Shown here: positions 1-4,777 of the stretch, one piece after another
Layout: each line of letters opens with the position of its first letter
Position numbering within the stretch: position 1 is the stretch's first letter
Source: JAUWQU01 sp964605095
GTDB taxonomy: Bacteria > Planctomycetota > Phycisphaerae > SM23-33
DNA length: 5,525 bases
Assembly: GCA_964605095.1 (NCBI GenBank)
Contig: CAZSBS010000292.1
Coordinates: 1 to 5,525, forward strand
Direction of reading: 5' to 3'
The notes under the pieces: generated by a model
Seen by the model: the letters and a program-made list of their open reading frames with translations, nothing else
Database searches by the model: none
What the model was told of the DNA's origin: nothing
Position numbers and translations under genes: made by a program

Positions 1-908
1 TCGAGGCATTCCTCCTTGACCGCCTCGTTGAGTTGGATCTTCTGCATTTTGCGGCTGAACTTCTCGGTGTGGCTCATGGCCGCCAGGTGTACGTATCGAC
101 CTGCGAGCAGGCCGAGGCTCACTCGCTCGCAGGTGAACCTCGCGGCCAACTCGTTGCACAGCGCCATCGCCGCGGCGACGAAGTGTTCGTGATCGTTTAC
201 GGCCGATGTCAGCGCCAGTGCGGGCGCCAGCGCCGCTCCGGTATGCGCGGGGCCAGCGCGGCCGCTCTCGCTCTGGCCTTCCTCAGCCGCCAGTTGCAGC
301 GCGTACAACTGCCCAGCCGGCACGCGAACCACCATGCCGACCACCTTTGCCGCCAGCTTGCCGGGCTCTTCGCCGGCCAGCGCCATCGCCAACAACGCCC
401 GCCTGAAAACGTGGACTGGCTCTGCCGCTGTTTGGCGGTGCCTGTCACCTGTTTTCATTATCGAACCTGCCCCTGGGGCTGCCACGCCGGCGGTTGATGC
501 CTCAGAGTCTGTGCTTGCCATTGGCAGAGGCACGAGGACGAGGTGCCGCCTTGCCTGGTCGCCGTACAACGCCCCGGCCTCGTGAAGCGGAAGGGTCGTC
601 GCCGCGCCGCCTTCGACCCCGATCGCCGCCGGCGCGGCCCGCAGCGCCGCCGTAAGCCATGCAGGCGGCTCATCATCCGGTTTGGGCCGCGGCCAGATGG
701 CCGGGATGCAGATCGGCCCGTCGGCCCCGACGGTAATCACGGCCCCGCCCTCGGCGCCAATGCGGGCGCAATGCATACCCAGCAGGGCCGACATGCCGAC
801 CGAGCCGTCGGCCGGGGATGCGCCGAGCGTATCGGGCGGATTGCCGGCCTCGAGCGCGCCGCTGGTCTCGGTCGAGTTCTTCGTACTGTCAGTCGGCCTT
901 GGCGTCAT
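1..908 (-). CDS. GAF-domain protein, probable N-terminal part of a HlyD/RND-type periplasmic adaptor (partial)
   Basis: The reading frame is open on the minus strand from a stop at 1110-1112 to the left edge and encodes about 302 residues from ATG 908-906; the C-terminus lies outside the window. Residues about 85-180 form an Ala/Pro-rich region with a WLTAALRAAP stretch and a RRHLVLVPLP strand. From about residue 242 a GAF domain begins (HFVAAAMALCNELAARF, then CERVSLGLLAGRYV, then AMSHTEKFSRKMQ). From memory, this GAF type with the SHTEKF motif occurs in planctomycete proteins that continue into a membrane segment and a HlyD-like adaptor; that continuation is not visible here. I chose ATG 908 because a GGGAGAG ribosome-binding site precedes it by 10 nt and upstream in-frame sequence is hairpin-rich. 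The GAF ligand is unknown. Confidence is high for the GAF domain and moderate for the adaptor assignment. Confidence 0.8.
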   Translation of the reverse strand, partial: MTPRPTDSTKNSTETSGALEAGNPPDTLGASPADGSVGMSALLGMHCARIGAEGGAVITVGADGPICIPAIWPRPKPDDEPPAWLTAALRAAPAAIGVEGGAATTLPLHEAGALYGDQARRHLVLVPLPMASTDSEASTAGVAAPGAGSIMKTGDRHRQTAAEPVHVFRRALLAMALAGEEPGKLAAKVVGMVVRVPAGQLYALQLAAEEGQSESGRAGPAHTGAALAPALALTSAVNDHEHFVAAAMALCNELAARFTCERVSLGLLAGRYVHLAAMSHTEKFSRKMQKIQLNEAVKEECL

Positions 909-918
909 CTGTGCAAAG

Positions 919-925
919 CTCTCCC
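919..925 (-). promoter_or_regulatory. Ribosome-binding site that decides the start of the GAF gene
   Basis: On the minus strand this reads GGGAGAG, 10 nt before ATG 908-906. No comparable purine tract precedes the other upstream in-frame ATG at 1046-1044, so this site favours the shorter protein. Confidence 0.5.
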
Positions 926-931
926 ATGCCC

Positions 932-947
932 GGCGGCCCAAGCCGCC
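932..947. repeat. GC-rich hairpin upstream of the GAF gene
   Basis: GGCGGC (932-937) pairs perfectly with GCCGCC (942-947) across a 4-nt loop. It lies in the presumed leader of the minus-strand gene, just upstream of its ribosome-binding site, so it could affect translation or be a scattered palindrome. Confidence 0.45.
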
Positions 948-1019
948 ACGGCCATTCAGCTTACCCGTCTGCCCCGCCCGCGCAAAGCGAAAACGCGAGG
1001 TAGCTTCCGGGTTCGGGGT

Positions 1020-1049
1020 GCCATGCTTCCGGCTTTGCGGAAGCATGGC
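1020..1049. repeat. Perfect 12-bp-stem palindrome, REP-like
   Basis: GCCATGCTTCCG (1020-1031) is the exact reverse complement of CGGAAGCATGGC (1038-1049), with a GCTTTG loop between. One further G-U and one G-C pair can extend the stem outward. There is no T-run on either side, so it does not look like an intrinsic terminator. It resembles the dispersed palindromes of planctomycete genomes, but only one copy is in this window. It lies in a region without a convincing gene. Confidence 0.7.
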
Positions 1050-1147
1050 GCCACATTCCGACACCTTTGAGACCGCGCCGCCAGGGCCGAATTGAGTCAG
1101 CCGGCCCCGTCATCCAACGCACCGCCGAAGAACTCGCACGAGAACTA

Positions 1148-1177
1148 CACTAATGACTAACGGCGCTCTGACCCCAT
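1148..1177 (-). repeat. Dispersed 30-nt repeat, left copy
   Basis: The reverse complement of 1155-1177 is identical over 23 nt to 3691-3713 (ATGGGGTCAGAGCGCCGTTA plus GTC). Similarity continues to 28 of 30 nt over 1148-1177 against 3691-3720. The two copies are inverted relative to one another and bracket the two exported-protein genes. Confidence 0.85.
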
Positions 1178-1388
1178 GATTCCCCTTGAAGTCGATGGCG
1201 GCATCACCTGCGAGGTCGATCCCGACTTCCTCGAACATGCCCGCCGTGAGGAGTGTGAGCAACCCGAACTGCCCTGGATGACTGAATCGGACGAGACTGG
1301 AACTGGTTTTTTACTTTTTTTTCACTTAGGCCTTGACAAGGCCCGGATTTGGGGGTATGTTGTCGCGTGGTTCAGGGGCGTACTCTGA
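1176..1388 (+). CDS. Doubtful 70-residue hypothetical reading frame or gene remnant
   Basis: A closed frame of 70 residues begins at an ATG whose first two bases belong to the dispersed repeat. Residues 1-40 are acidic and codon choice there looks coding-like, with many G or C third positions. From about residue 43 the frame runs through a T-rich tract and then the promoter at 1333-1361, giving a hydrophobic tail (GFLLFFHLGL). I see no ribosome-binding site and recognise no family. The first half may be the truncated remnant of a gene cut by the repeat. I would not treat it as a functional gene without homologues. Confidence 0.2.
   Translation: MIPLEVDGGITCEVDPDFLEHARREECEQPELPWMTESDETGTGFLLFFHLGLDKARIWGYVVAWFRGVL
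1307..1322 (+). promoter_or_regulatory. T-rich tract, possible UP element
   Basis: Two runs of six and eight T residues separated by AC lie 10-26 bp upstream of the TTGACA box, where an UP element would contact the RNA polymerase alpha subunits. It stands out against the GC-rich background. Confidence 0.45.
1329..1343. promoter_or_regulatory. Perfect 15-nt palindrome over the -35 box, operator candidate
   Basis: GGCCTTG and CAAGGCC are exact reverse complements around one central A. The palindrome covers the whole TTGACA box, where a bound dimeric repressor would block RNA polymerase. No regulator gene is visible in the window. Confidence 0.45.
1333..1361 (+). promoter_or_regulatory. Strong sigma-70-like promoter for the PEP-CTERM gene
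   Basis: A consensus -35 box TTGACA (1333-1338) is followed after exactly 17 bp by TATGTT (1356-1361), which matches four of six -10 consensus positions. Transcription would begin near 1368 and leave a leader of about 207 nt before the ATG at 1575. It is the best promoter match in the window. The T-rich tract upstream and the palindrome over the -35 box support a regulated promoter. The assignment is sequence-based inference. Confidence 0.65.
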
Positions 1389-1574
1389 GCCTAGTTGATC
1401 CGCGAGACGAATCCATCGGAGGTTTCGGGTGATGAGGATCGCTGGCGCAGAGGATCAAGCGAGTGCCGAACGCTTTTCCTCTCCCCAAACCCCTCACCCC
1501 TGGGCCATCCACGCACAGTCACGCGGAATCAAGTTTCATATCAAGTGATTCATCAGACTAGGAGGAAGCAAAAC
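1368..1574 (+). other. Long 5' leader of the PEP-CTERM gene with a strong ribosome-binding site at 1560-1565
   Basis: If the promoter at 1333-1361 is used, about 207 nt of untranslated leader precede the gene. AGGAGG at 1560-1565 lies 9 nt before ATG 1575. An AAGCG and CGCTT pair around 1468-1486 could form a small stem-loop. I recognise no riboswitch class. The reading frame is open upstream to a possible TTG-type start at 1395, but that extension has no signal-peptide character. Confidence 0.4.
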
Positions 1575-2477
1575 ATGTGTGCGATCAGACATGTGGCATT
1601 GGCAGCGGTCGTGGTTTGCTTGATGGCTTCGGTTACCTTTGGGGATTTCACCACAGGCTTCGAGGCGCCTGGCTACAACGGGAGTGCGGCAGGTGTCCAA
1701 CTCACCGACATTCTTAACGGAGAAGTAGCGGCACAGCAGGACTGGTATTGCCCCGCTGGCGATGACTACTACGTTTACACGTATGCGGACAACCCGTTCG
1801 GCATGACCGCCGTCAACCCGACGGGAGGCGCTCAGTTCGCTTGCGGAGAATTGCCCGCCAACAGCACCACCCACGCTCGGGGCCAGCACGACGATGCCCT
1901 TACCCCAGGCATGCCCGTCCTCTACGGCTTCGATTTCAACGTCAAGAGCCTCCTTGAGGATCCGACGTTAGCCCCCTTTAGCAACGCCGGCAGCGTCTCG
2001 CCCCAGCCGTCGGGCGATAATTTCATCTCGCTGTTTCACAGGTTGGGAGGGGATCCGCCGGTGAACGACCCGGGCGTCAACTATTCGTATTCGATAAATC
2101 AAATCAAAGATGCCGCCGGAGCCGACTTAGGCCAGCAACGTATCTCGGAAACGTTGCTTGAGGACCACTGGTACCGAAGTGAAATGATCGTGGATTTCGA
2201 CACCAACCTAGTGACCAAGATTACGTTGACCGACCTGGCCACGAGTCTGGATATTGTCGTCCTCACGCCCGCGGATTGGTACCTCGCGGGAGGGGCGACT
2301 CGGACGGCCGGGATGCCCACGAGCGTTCGAATGTTCGACTTTTGGGCTGCCGACAATACAAATATGATGGCATTTGACAACTTGACGGTGCAATCGGTCC
2401 CCGAACCGGCGACATTGTGCCTGCTGGGCGCCCTGTCTGTGGTTTCGGCTCTGCGCCGCCGCCGCCGGGTTGCCTAG
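1575..2477 (+). CDS. Exported PEP-CTERM protein, lectin-like fold suspected
   Basis: The protein has 300 residues. It starts with a signal peptide of about 23 residues (Arg5, a hydrophobic core of Ala, Val and Leu, likely cleavage after ASVTFG). It ends with a classic PEP-CTERM tail at about 275-300: VPEPATL, a short hydrophobic helix, then five consecutive arginines. In this family the tail is recognised by an exosortase, which sorts the protein to the cell surface or exopolysaccharide. The body starts with FTTGFEAPGY and ends with MMAFDNLTVQ, and is rich in Asp, Asn, Gly and aromatic residues. That resembles PEP-CTERM proteins with a concanavalin-like jelly-roll, but I see no catalytic motif. 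ATG 1575 is chosen because AGGAGG lies 9 nt upstream and the signal peptide begins there. A strong promoter precedes it and a terminator follows. Confidence 0.9.
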   Translation: MCAIRHVALAAVVVCLMASVTFGDFTTGFEAPGYNGSAAGVQLTDILNGEVAAQQDWYCPAGDDYYVYTYADNPFGMTAVNPTGGAQFACGELPANSTTHARGQHDDALTPGMPVLYGFDFNVKSLLEDPTLAPFSNAGSVSPQPSGDNFISLFHRLGGDPPVNDPGVNYSYSINQIKDAAGADLGQQRISETLLEDHWYRSEMIVDFDTNLVTKITLTDLATSLDIVVLTPADWYLAGGATRTAGMPTSVRMFDFWAADNTNMMAFDNLTVQSVPEPATLCLLGALSVVSALRRRRRVA

Positions 2478-2514
2478 CTGCCAAGGATCCTCGTTCAGAT
2501 ACGATCAAACCGAG

Positions 2515-2548
2515 TGGGGCAAGTCCACCAGGTGGGCTTGCCCCATTT
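2515..2548 (+). terminator. Intrinsic terminator after the PEP-CTERM gene
   Basis: TGGGGCAAGTCCACC (2515-2529) pairs with GGTGGGCTTGCCCCA (2531-2545) as a near-perfect stem of about 13-15 bp with one G-U pair. A short ATTT tract follows. It starts 38 nt after the stop codon. The T-run is weak, so termination may be incomplete or bidirectional, but the hairpin is very stable. Confidence 0.7.
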
Positions 2549-2558
2549 CCCTGTGGCG

Positions 2559-2573
2559 GGAGTCCTGGACTCC
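2559..2573. promoter_or_regulatory. Inverted repeat upstream of the carboxypeptidase gene
   Basis: GGAGTC and GACTCC are perfect reverse complements separated by CTG, 41 bp before ATG 2615. It could be an operator or a leader hairpin. I found no good -10/-35 pair in the 66 bp between the terminator and the start, so how this gene is transcribed is unclear. Confidence 0.35.
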
Positions 2574-2614
2574 ATCCGCTTTGACGACCTCTCTCAACAA
2601 ACGAGGTGGCCCTG

Positions 2615-3772
2615 ATGAATAGCTGCGCCCTATTGGTGGTGGTCGGTTCGATGGTTCTCGGACAACCGGGCGGGGATTGGTTCAACGACTTCAAGCCCTT
2701 CGCCGACATCGAGGTCAGGCTCCGCGCGATGGCCGACGATCGGCCGGACATATGCACCCTGGTGGACATCGGGGATTCCATCGAAGGCCGAGACATCTGG
2801 GCGTTGCGGATCAGCGGTTCGGCAGTGGACAAGCCGGGCGTGTTGTTCAGCGGCACGCAACACGCCCGCGAGTGGATCAGCCCGATGACGAACATGTTCA
2901 TTGCCGAACAGCTCGTGTACGGGTACGACACGGACCCGACAATCCGCTCACGGGTTGACGGTGCGGAGATCTTGATCGTGCCGGTGGTCAATCCCGACGG
3001 GTACGTCTACAGTTGGACCCCGGGCAACCGGATGTGGCGGAAGAACCGCCGTCCCAACGCCGACGGCACTTACGGTGTGGATCTGAACCGGAACTGGGAT
3101 GCCCATTGGGGCGGCCCGGGGTCCAGCGGCACTCCGAGCAGCGAAACCTACCGGGGCACGGCGCCCTTCTCCGAGCCGGAGTCCGCCGCCCTGAGAGACT
3201 TCTTCATCGCCAACCCCAACATCATCTCCGCCATCGACTTTCACTCCTACGGGCAAAAAATCATGTCACCGTACGGCTATACTTACAACTTGCCCGCGGA
3301 CTACGACCTTTTCATGGATATCGGCGCCGGGATGCAGTCGGAAATGGCCGCCGTGCATGGCGAGTTCTACGAGATGGGCGCCGCTGCCGCCACCCTCTAC
3401 CAGGTGAGCGGCGGCATTAAGGACTGGGCCTATGACGACCAGGGCATCCTCGCCTACACGATCGAGTTGCGCCCCGTTGGCTCGCCTGGGTTCATACTGC
3501 CACCGGAAGAGATCATCCCCACCGGCGAGGAAAGCCTGGCCGCGGCATTGTACCTGATCGACATGTCAATCGCTATTGCTCCCGAACCCACCATGCTCCT
3601 CTTGTTAGGCATGGGTGCTGTTACGCTTCTGTCGGGCAAACGGGGTCGGATGGCAAATGGGGTCAGAGCGCAAATGGGGTCAGAGCGCAAATGGGGTCAG
3701 AGCGCCGTTAGTCGTCAGTGGTTGGCGGCCGGCGCAGTCCGTAGCGTGGATGCCTTCGCGCCAGCGTGCTGA
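2615..3772 (+). CDS. M14 zinc carboxypeptidase with PEP-CTERM-like sorting segment
   Basis: The 385-residue product removes C-terminal amino acids from peptides outside the cytoplasm. Every key M14 residue is visible: zinc ligands His83 and Glu86 (GTQHAREW) and His210 (DFHSYG), substrate-binding Arg142 (NRMWRK) and Asn158-Arg159 (DLNRNW), Tyr262 (LYQVSGG) and catalytic Glu284 (YTIELRP). By alignment they correspond to carboxypeptidase A His69, Glu72, His196, Arg127, Asn144-Arg145, Tyr248 and Glu270. A short signal peptide (residues 1-16, no basic n-region) leads directly into the catalytic domain, so the usual activation propeptide is absent. Residues 322-345 form a PEP-CTERM-like segment (APEPTM, hydrophobic helix, KRGR). 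About 40 further residues come from repeat DNA. The specificity position equivalent to 255 is Lys269, which suggests acidic C-terminal substrates. ATG 2615 is preferred because GAGGTG (2603-2608) lies 6 nt upstream. Confidence 0.93.
   Translation: MNSCALLVVVGSMVLGQPGGDWFNDFKPFADIEVRLRAMADDRPDICTLVDIGDSIEGRDIWALRISGSAVDKPGVLFSGTQHAREWISPMTNMFIAEQLVYGYDTDPTIRSRVDGAEILIVPVVNPDGYVYSWTPGNRMWRKNRRPNADGTYGVDLNRNWDAHWGGPGSSGTPSSETYRGTAPFSEPESAALRDFFIANPNIISAIDFHSYGQKIMSPYGYTYNLPADYDLFMDIGAGMQSEMAAVHGEFYEMGAAAATLYQVSGGIKDWAYDDQGILAYTIELRPVGSPGFILPPEEIIPTGEESLAAALYLIDMSIAIAPEPTMLLLLGMGAVTLLSGKRGRMANGVRAQMGSERKWGQSAVSRQWLAAGAVRSVDAFAPAC
3653..3703 (+). repeat. Three exact tandem copies of a 17-bp unit
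   Basis: The unit GCAAATGGGGTCAGAGC occurs three times head to tail at 3653-3669, 3670-3686 and 3687-3703 without a mismatch. The third copy runs into the longer dispersed repeat. The array lies inside the 3' end of the carboxypeptidase frame, and because 17 is not a multiple of three each copy is read in a different frame. Confidence 0.95.
3691..3720 (+). repeat. Dispersed 30-nt repeat, right copy
   Basis: This copy is identical over its first 23 nt, and at 28 of 30 nt overall, to the reverse complement of 1148-1177. It overlaps the third 17-bp unit. The shared core suggests a dispersed element that gained extra 17-bp units on this side. Confidence 0.85.
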
Positions 3773-3831
3773 GATTCTCATTTGACCGATGCCGCGAACG
3801 GGCCGGGTACCCGTGTCTGCCGAGATGTGGG

Positions 3832-3965
3832 CCGTTTTTGGTTTACCCCCGCCCGGCTCGCCGGTAGGCTAGCGGGCATGAGGATTATTGTCACGGCGGG
3901 GCCTACCCGCGAGTACATTGACGACGTGCGGTTCATCTCCAACGCCTCCAGCGGGCGGATGGGCT
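3832..3965 (+). repeat. 134-bp perfect direct repeat, first copy (coaB promoter and 5' end)
   Basis: These 134 bases are identical to 4644-4777, offset by 812 bp. The repeat contains 46 bp upstream of the coaB ATG, with the promoter, and the first 29 codons. Just beyond it, similarity continues at about 17 of 22 positions after a 1-nt gap. Confidence 0.97.
3842..3870 (+). promoter_or_regulatory. Duplicated coaB promoter, upstream of the broken copy
   Basis: TTTACC (3842-3847), a 17-bp spacer and TAGGCT (3865-3870) form a moderate sigma-70-like promoter 7 nt before ATG 3878. Because the transposase gene lies downstream on the same strand, this promoter could transcribe it from about 166 nt upstream. 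Confidence 0.5.
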
Positions 3966-3988
3966 TGCAGTCGCGGCTGCGGCGGCGT
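3878..3988 (+). pseudogene. coaB: Truncated, frameshifted 5' fragment of coaB
   Basis: The fragment encodes the first 29 residues of CoaB exactly as in the intact gene (GPTREYIDD and ISNASSGRMG motifs). One base is then missing in the Tyr30 codon. If the base is restored, the next seven codons still read Ala-Val-Ala-Ala-Ala-Ala-Ala, as in the intact gene, but five of them differ at the third position. Homology stops at about 3987, where the IS-like element begins. As written, the frame ends at TGA 4013-4015 after 45 residues, inside the element. About four fifths of the enzyme, including the catalytic lysine region, is missing, so no function is expected. Confidence 0.85.
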
Positions 3989-4011
3989 TTGTTTGGAGCC
4001 CCCCAGGGCGA
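3989..4011. repeat. Left end motif of the IS-like element
   Basis: TTGTTTGGAGC, a run of C and AGGGCGA together form the reverse complement of 4506-4527 apart from one additional C. A GCCC/GGGC mini-hairpin is possible. Confidence 0.75.
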
Positions 4012-4043
4012 CTGAAAGCTCCGCCAGGAGAAAGGGCCATCAC

Positions 4044-4496
4044 GTGGGCCACACTTACTCCAACCTCCTGATTCACGTCATCTTCTCCACCAAGGACCGT
4101 CGCCCAATGATTAAGGCCGGTCTCGCCCATCGCCTCCATGAGTACCTCTGTGGCTTGGCGCGGAATGAATTCGGCACAGCCGTCAAGGTCGGAGGAACCG
4201 CAGACCACATCCACGGGCTGATCTCGCTTCGCACGGGCGTGGCCCTCGCCCGTGCCATGAACCGGTGGAAGAGCCTGTCGACGGGCTGGGTTCACAAAAC
4301 GTTCCGGGACATGGGCGATTTCGCATGGCAGGCCGGCTATGGCGCTTTCAGCGTCAGCCAATCCAACGCGGCCGCGGTCATCTCGTACATTGAAGGCCAG
4401 GCGCGGCATCACCGCCGCAAGACGTTCGAAGAGGAGTTCACCGAATTCCTTGAGCGTCACCAAGTGCAATTCGACCCGGCGCACATCTGGGACTGA
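4044..4496 (+). CDS. tnpA: IS200/IS605-family Y1 transposase (HUH enzyme)
   Basis: The 150-residue protein is a single-domain Y1 transposase that cuts and joins single-stranded DNA through a covalent tyrosine link. The HUH metal-binding pair is His55 and His57 (ADHIHGL). The likely nucleophile is Tyr115 in SYIEGQARHH, with Gln119 four residues on, the same spacing as Tyr127 and Gln131 in the IS608 enzyme. The N-terminal HVIFSTKDRRP strand and the SVSQSN segment are typical of the family. Length is normal and I see no frameshift, so the enzyme may be active. I chose GTG 4044 because the family motif GHTYSNL follows directly and AGGAGAAAGG lies upstream; a longer frame from 3888 would read through coaB and IS-end sequence. 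It could also be classed near REP-associated transposases. Confidence 0.92.
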   Translation: MGHTYSNLLIHVIFSTKDRRPMIKAGLAHRLHEYLCGLARNEFGTAVKVGGTADHIHGLISLRTGVALARAMNRWKSLSTGWVHKTFRDMGDFAWQAGYGAFSVSQSNAAAVISYIEGQARHHRRKTFEEEFTEFLERHQVQFDPAHIWD

Positions 4497-4505
4497 AGGC
4501 GTCAT

Positions 4506-4527
4506 TCGCCCTGGGGGCTCCAAACAA
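4506..4527. repeat. Inner right end motif of the IS-like element
   Basis: TCGCCCTGGGGGCTCCAAAC followed by AA is the inverted counterpart of the left motif. It starts 10 nt after the transposase stop codon. Confidence 0.75.
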
Positions 4528-4579
4528 CGGCGCCCGCATTCCACGGGCTTCGCTGCGCTTCGCCCGAGGCTATAACCAG

Positions 4580-4593
4580 TCGCCCTGGGGCTC
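4580..4593. repeat. Outer right end motif of the IS-like element
   Basis: TCGCCCTGGGGCTC repeats the core of the inner right motif in direct orientation. Including the bases just before it, AGTCGCCCTGGGG is the exact reverse complement of 4001-4013 on the left. It may mark the true right terminus. Confidence 0.6.
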
Positions 4594-4643
4594 AAGAAGA
4601 TGTGCCAGGATTTGTTGTCCTCGCACACTCTGCCGGCCGGCCC

Positions 4644-4777
4644 CCGTTTTTGGTTTACCCCCGCCCGGCTCGCCGGTAGGCTAGCGGGCATGAGGATTAT
4701 TGTCACGGCGGGGCCTACCCGCGAGTACATTGACGACGTGCGGTTCATCTCCAACGCCTCCAGCGGGCGGATGGGCT
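4644..4777 (+). repeat. 134-bp perfect direct repeat, second copy
   Basis: This copy is identical to 3832-3965 and leads without interruption into the intact coaB gene. Both copies are preceded at a short distance by the same TCTGCCG, with diverged sequence between, so older homology may extend further upstream. Confidence 0.97.
4654..4682 (+). promoter_or_regulatory. coaB promoter, probably giving a leaderless mRNA
   Basis: TTTACC (4654-4659), a 17-bp spacer and TAGGCT (4677-4682) precede ATG 4690 by 7 nt. Transcription would start at or next to the A of the ATG. The intervening AGCGGGC has no Shine-Dalgarno sequence. The promoter match is moderate (four of six and three of six consensus positions). 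Confidence 0.55.

Larger units (their letters stand above)
909..1332. other. Region without a convincing gene between divergent transcription units
   Basis: This stretch separates the minus-strand GAF gene from the plus-strand promoter at 1333. It holds two hairpins (932-947 and 1020-1049), one copy of a repeat shared with 3691-3720, and a doubtful short reading frame starting at 1176. The GAF frame stays open on the minus strand up to 1112, but the extra residues look like translated hairpin sequence. The GAF gene promoter should lie here; I could not identify it. Confidence 0.5.
3989..4593 (+). mobile_element. IS200/IS605-like element with one Y1 transposase
   Basis: The transposase gene is bracketed by related subterminal sequences: 3989-4011 on the left, 4506-4527 inverted on the right, and a further partial copy at 4580-4593. 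Left and inner right copies match over 22 nt with one extra C. Each can form a small GCCC/GGGC hairpin, which fits the family habit of recognising hairpins rather than long terminal inverted repeats. The region 4528-4579 contains a CGGGC/GCCCG stem (4544-4548 and 4562-4566). The left boundary is set where coaB homology ends; the right boundary is uncertain and may be 4527 or 4593. I saw no target duplication, and this family makes none. There is no TnpB-like gene. Confidence 0.7.

Noticed and set aside
33..1095. Several plus-strand reading frames (33-497, 543-1070, 682-1095)
   Set aside because: They lie opposite the minus-strand GAF gene, whose translation shows a recognisable domain; the plus-strand products are Arg, Ala and Pro-rich without family features.
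909..1109. Longer start for the GAF gene (ATG 1046-1044 or further upstream)
   Set aside because: The extra residues are translated from two hairpins, and no good ribosome-binding site precedes that ATG.
1395..1574. Upstream extension of the PEP-CTERM protein to a start at 1395
   Set aside because: It would bury the signal peptide 60 residues inside the protein and ignore the AGGAGG before ATG 1575.
2263..2991. 242-residue minus-strand frame
   Set aside because: It spans the ends of two well-supported plus-strand genes and the terminator between them, and shows no family motif.
3653..3703. CRISPR array
   Set aside because: The 17-bp units are directly adjacent without spacers, and there are no cas genes.
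3782..3831. Promoter with TTGACC at 3782-3787
   Set aside because: No -10-like sequence lies 16-18 bp downstream, and a better-placed promoter exists at 3842-3870.
3888..4043. Upstream start for the transposase at 3888
   Set aside because: The added residues are an out-of-frame reading of the coaB fragment and the IS end; the family motif begins at GTG 4044.
4600..4689. Longer N-terminus for CoaB from ATG 4600
   Set aside because: The added 30 residues come from IS flank and promoter sequence, and the CoaB fold begins at ATG 4690.
3933..4754. 273-residue minus-strand frame over the IS-like element
   Set aside because: It is antisense to the Y1 transposase and to both coaB 5' copies, and lacks any recognisable domain.
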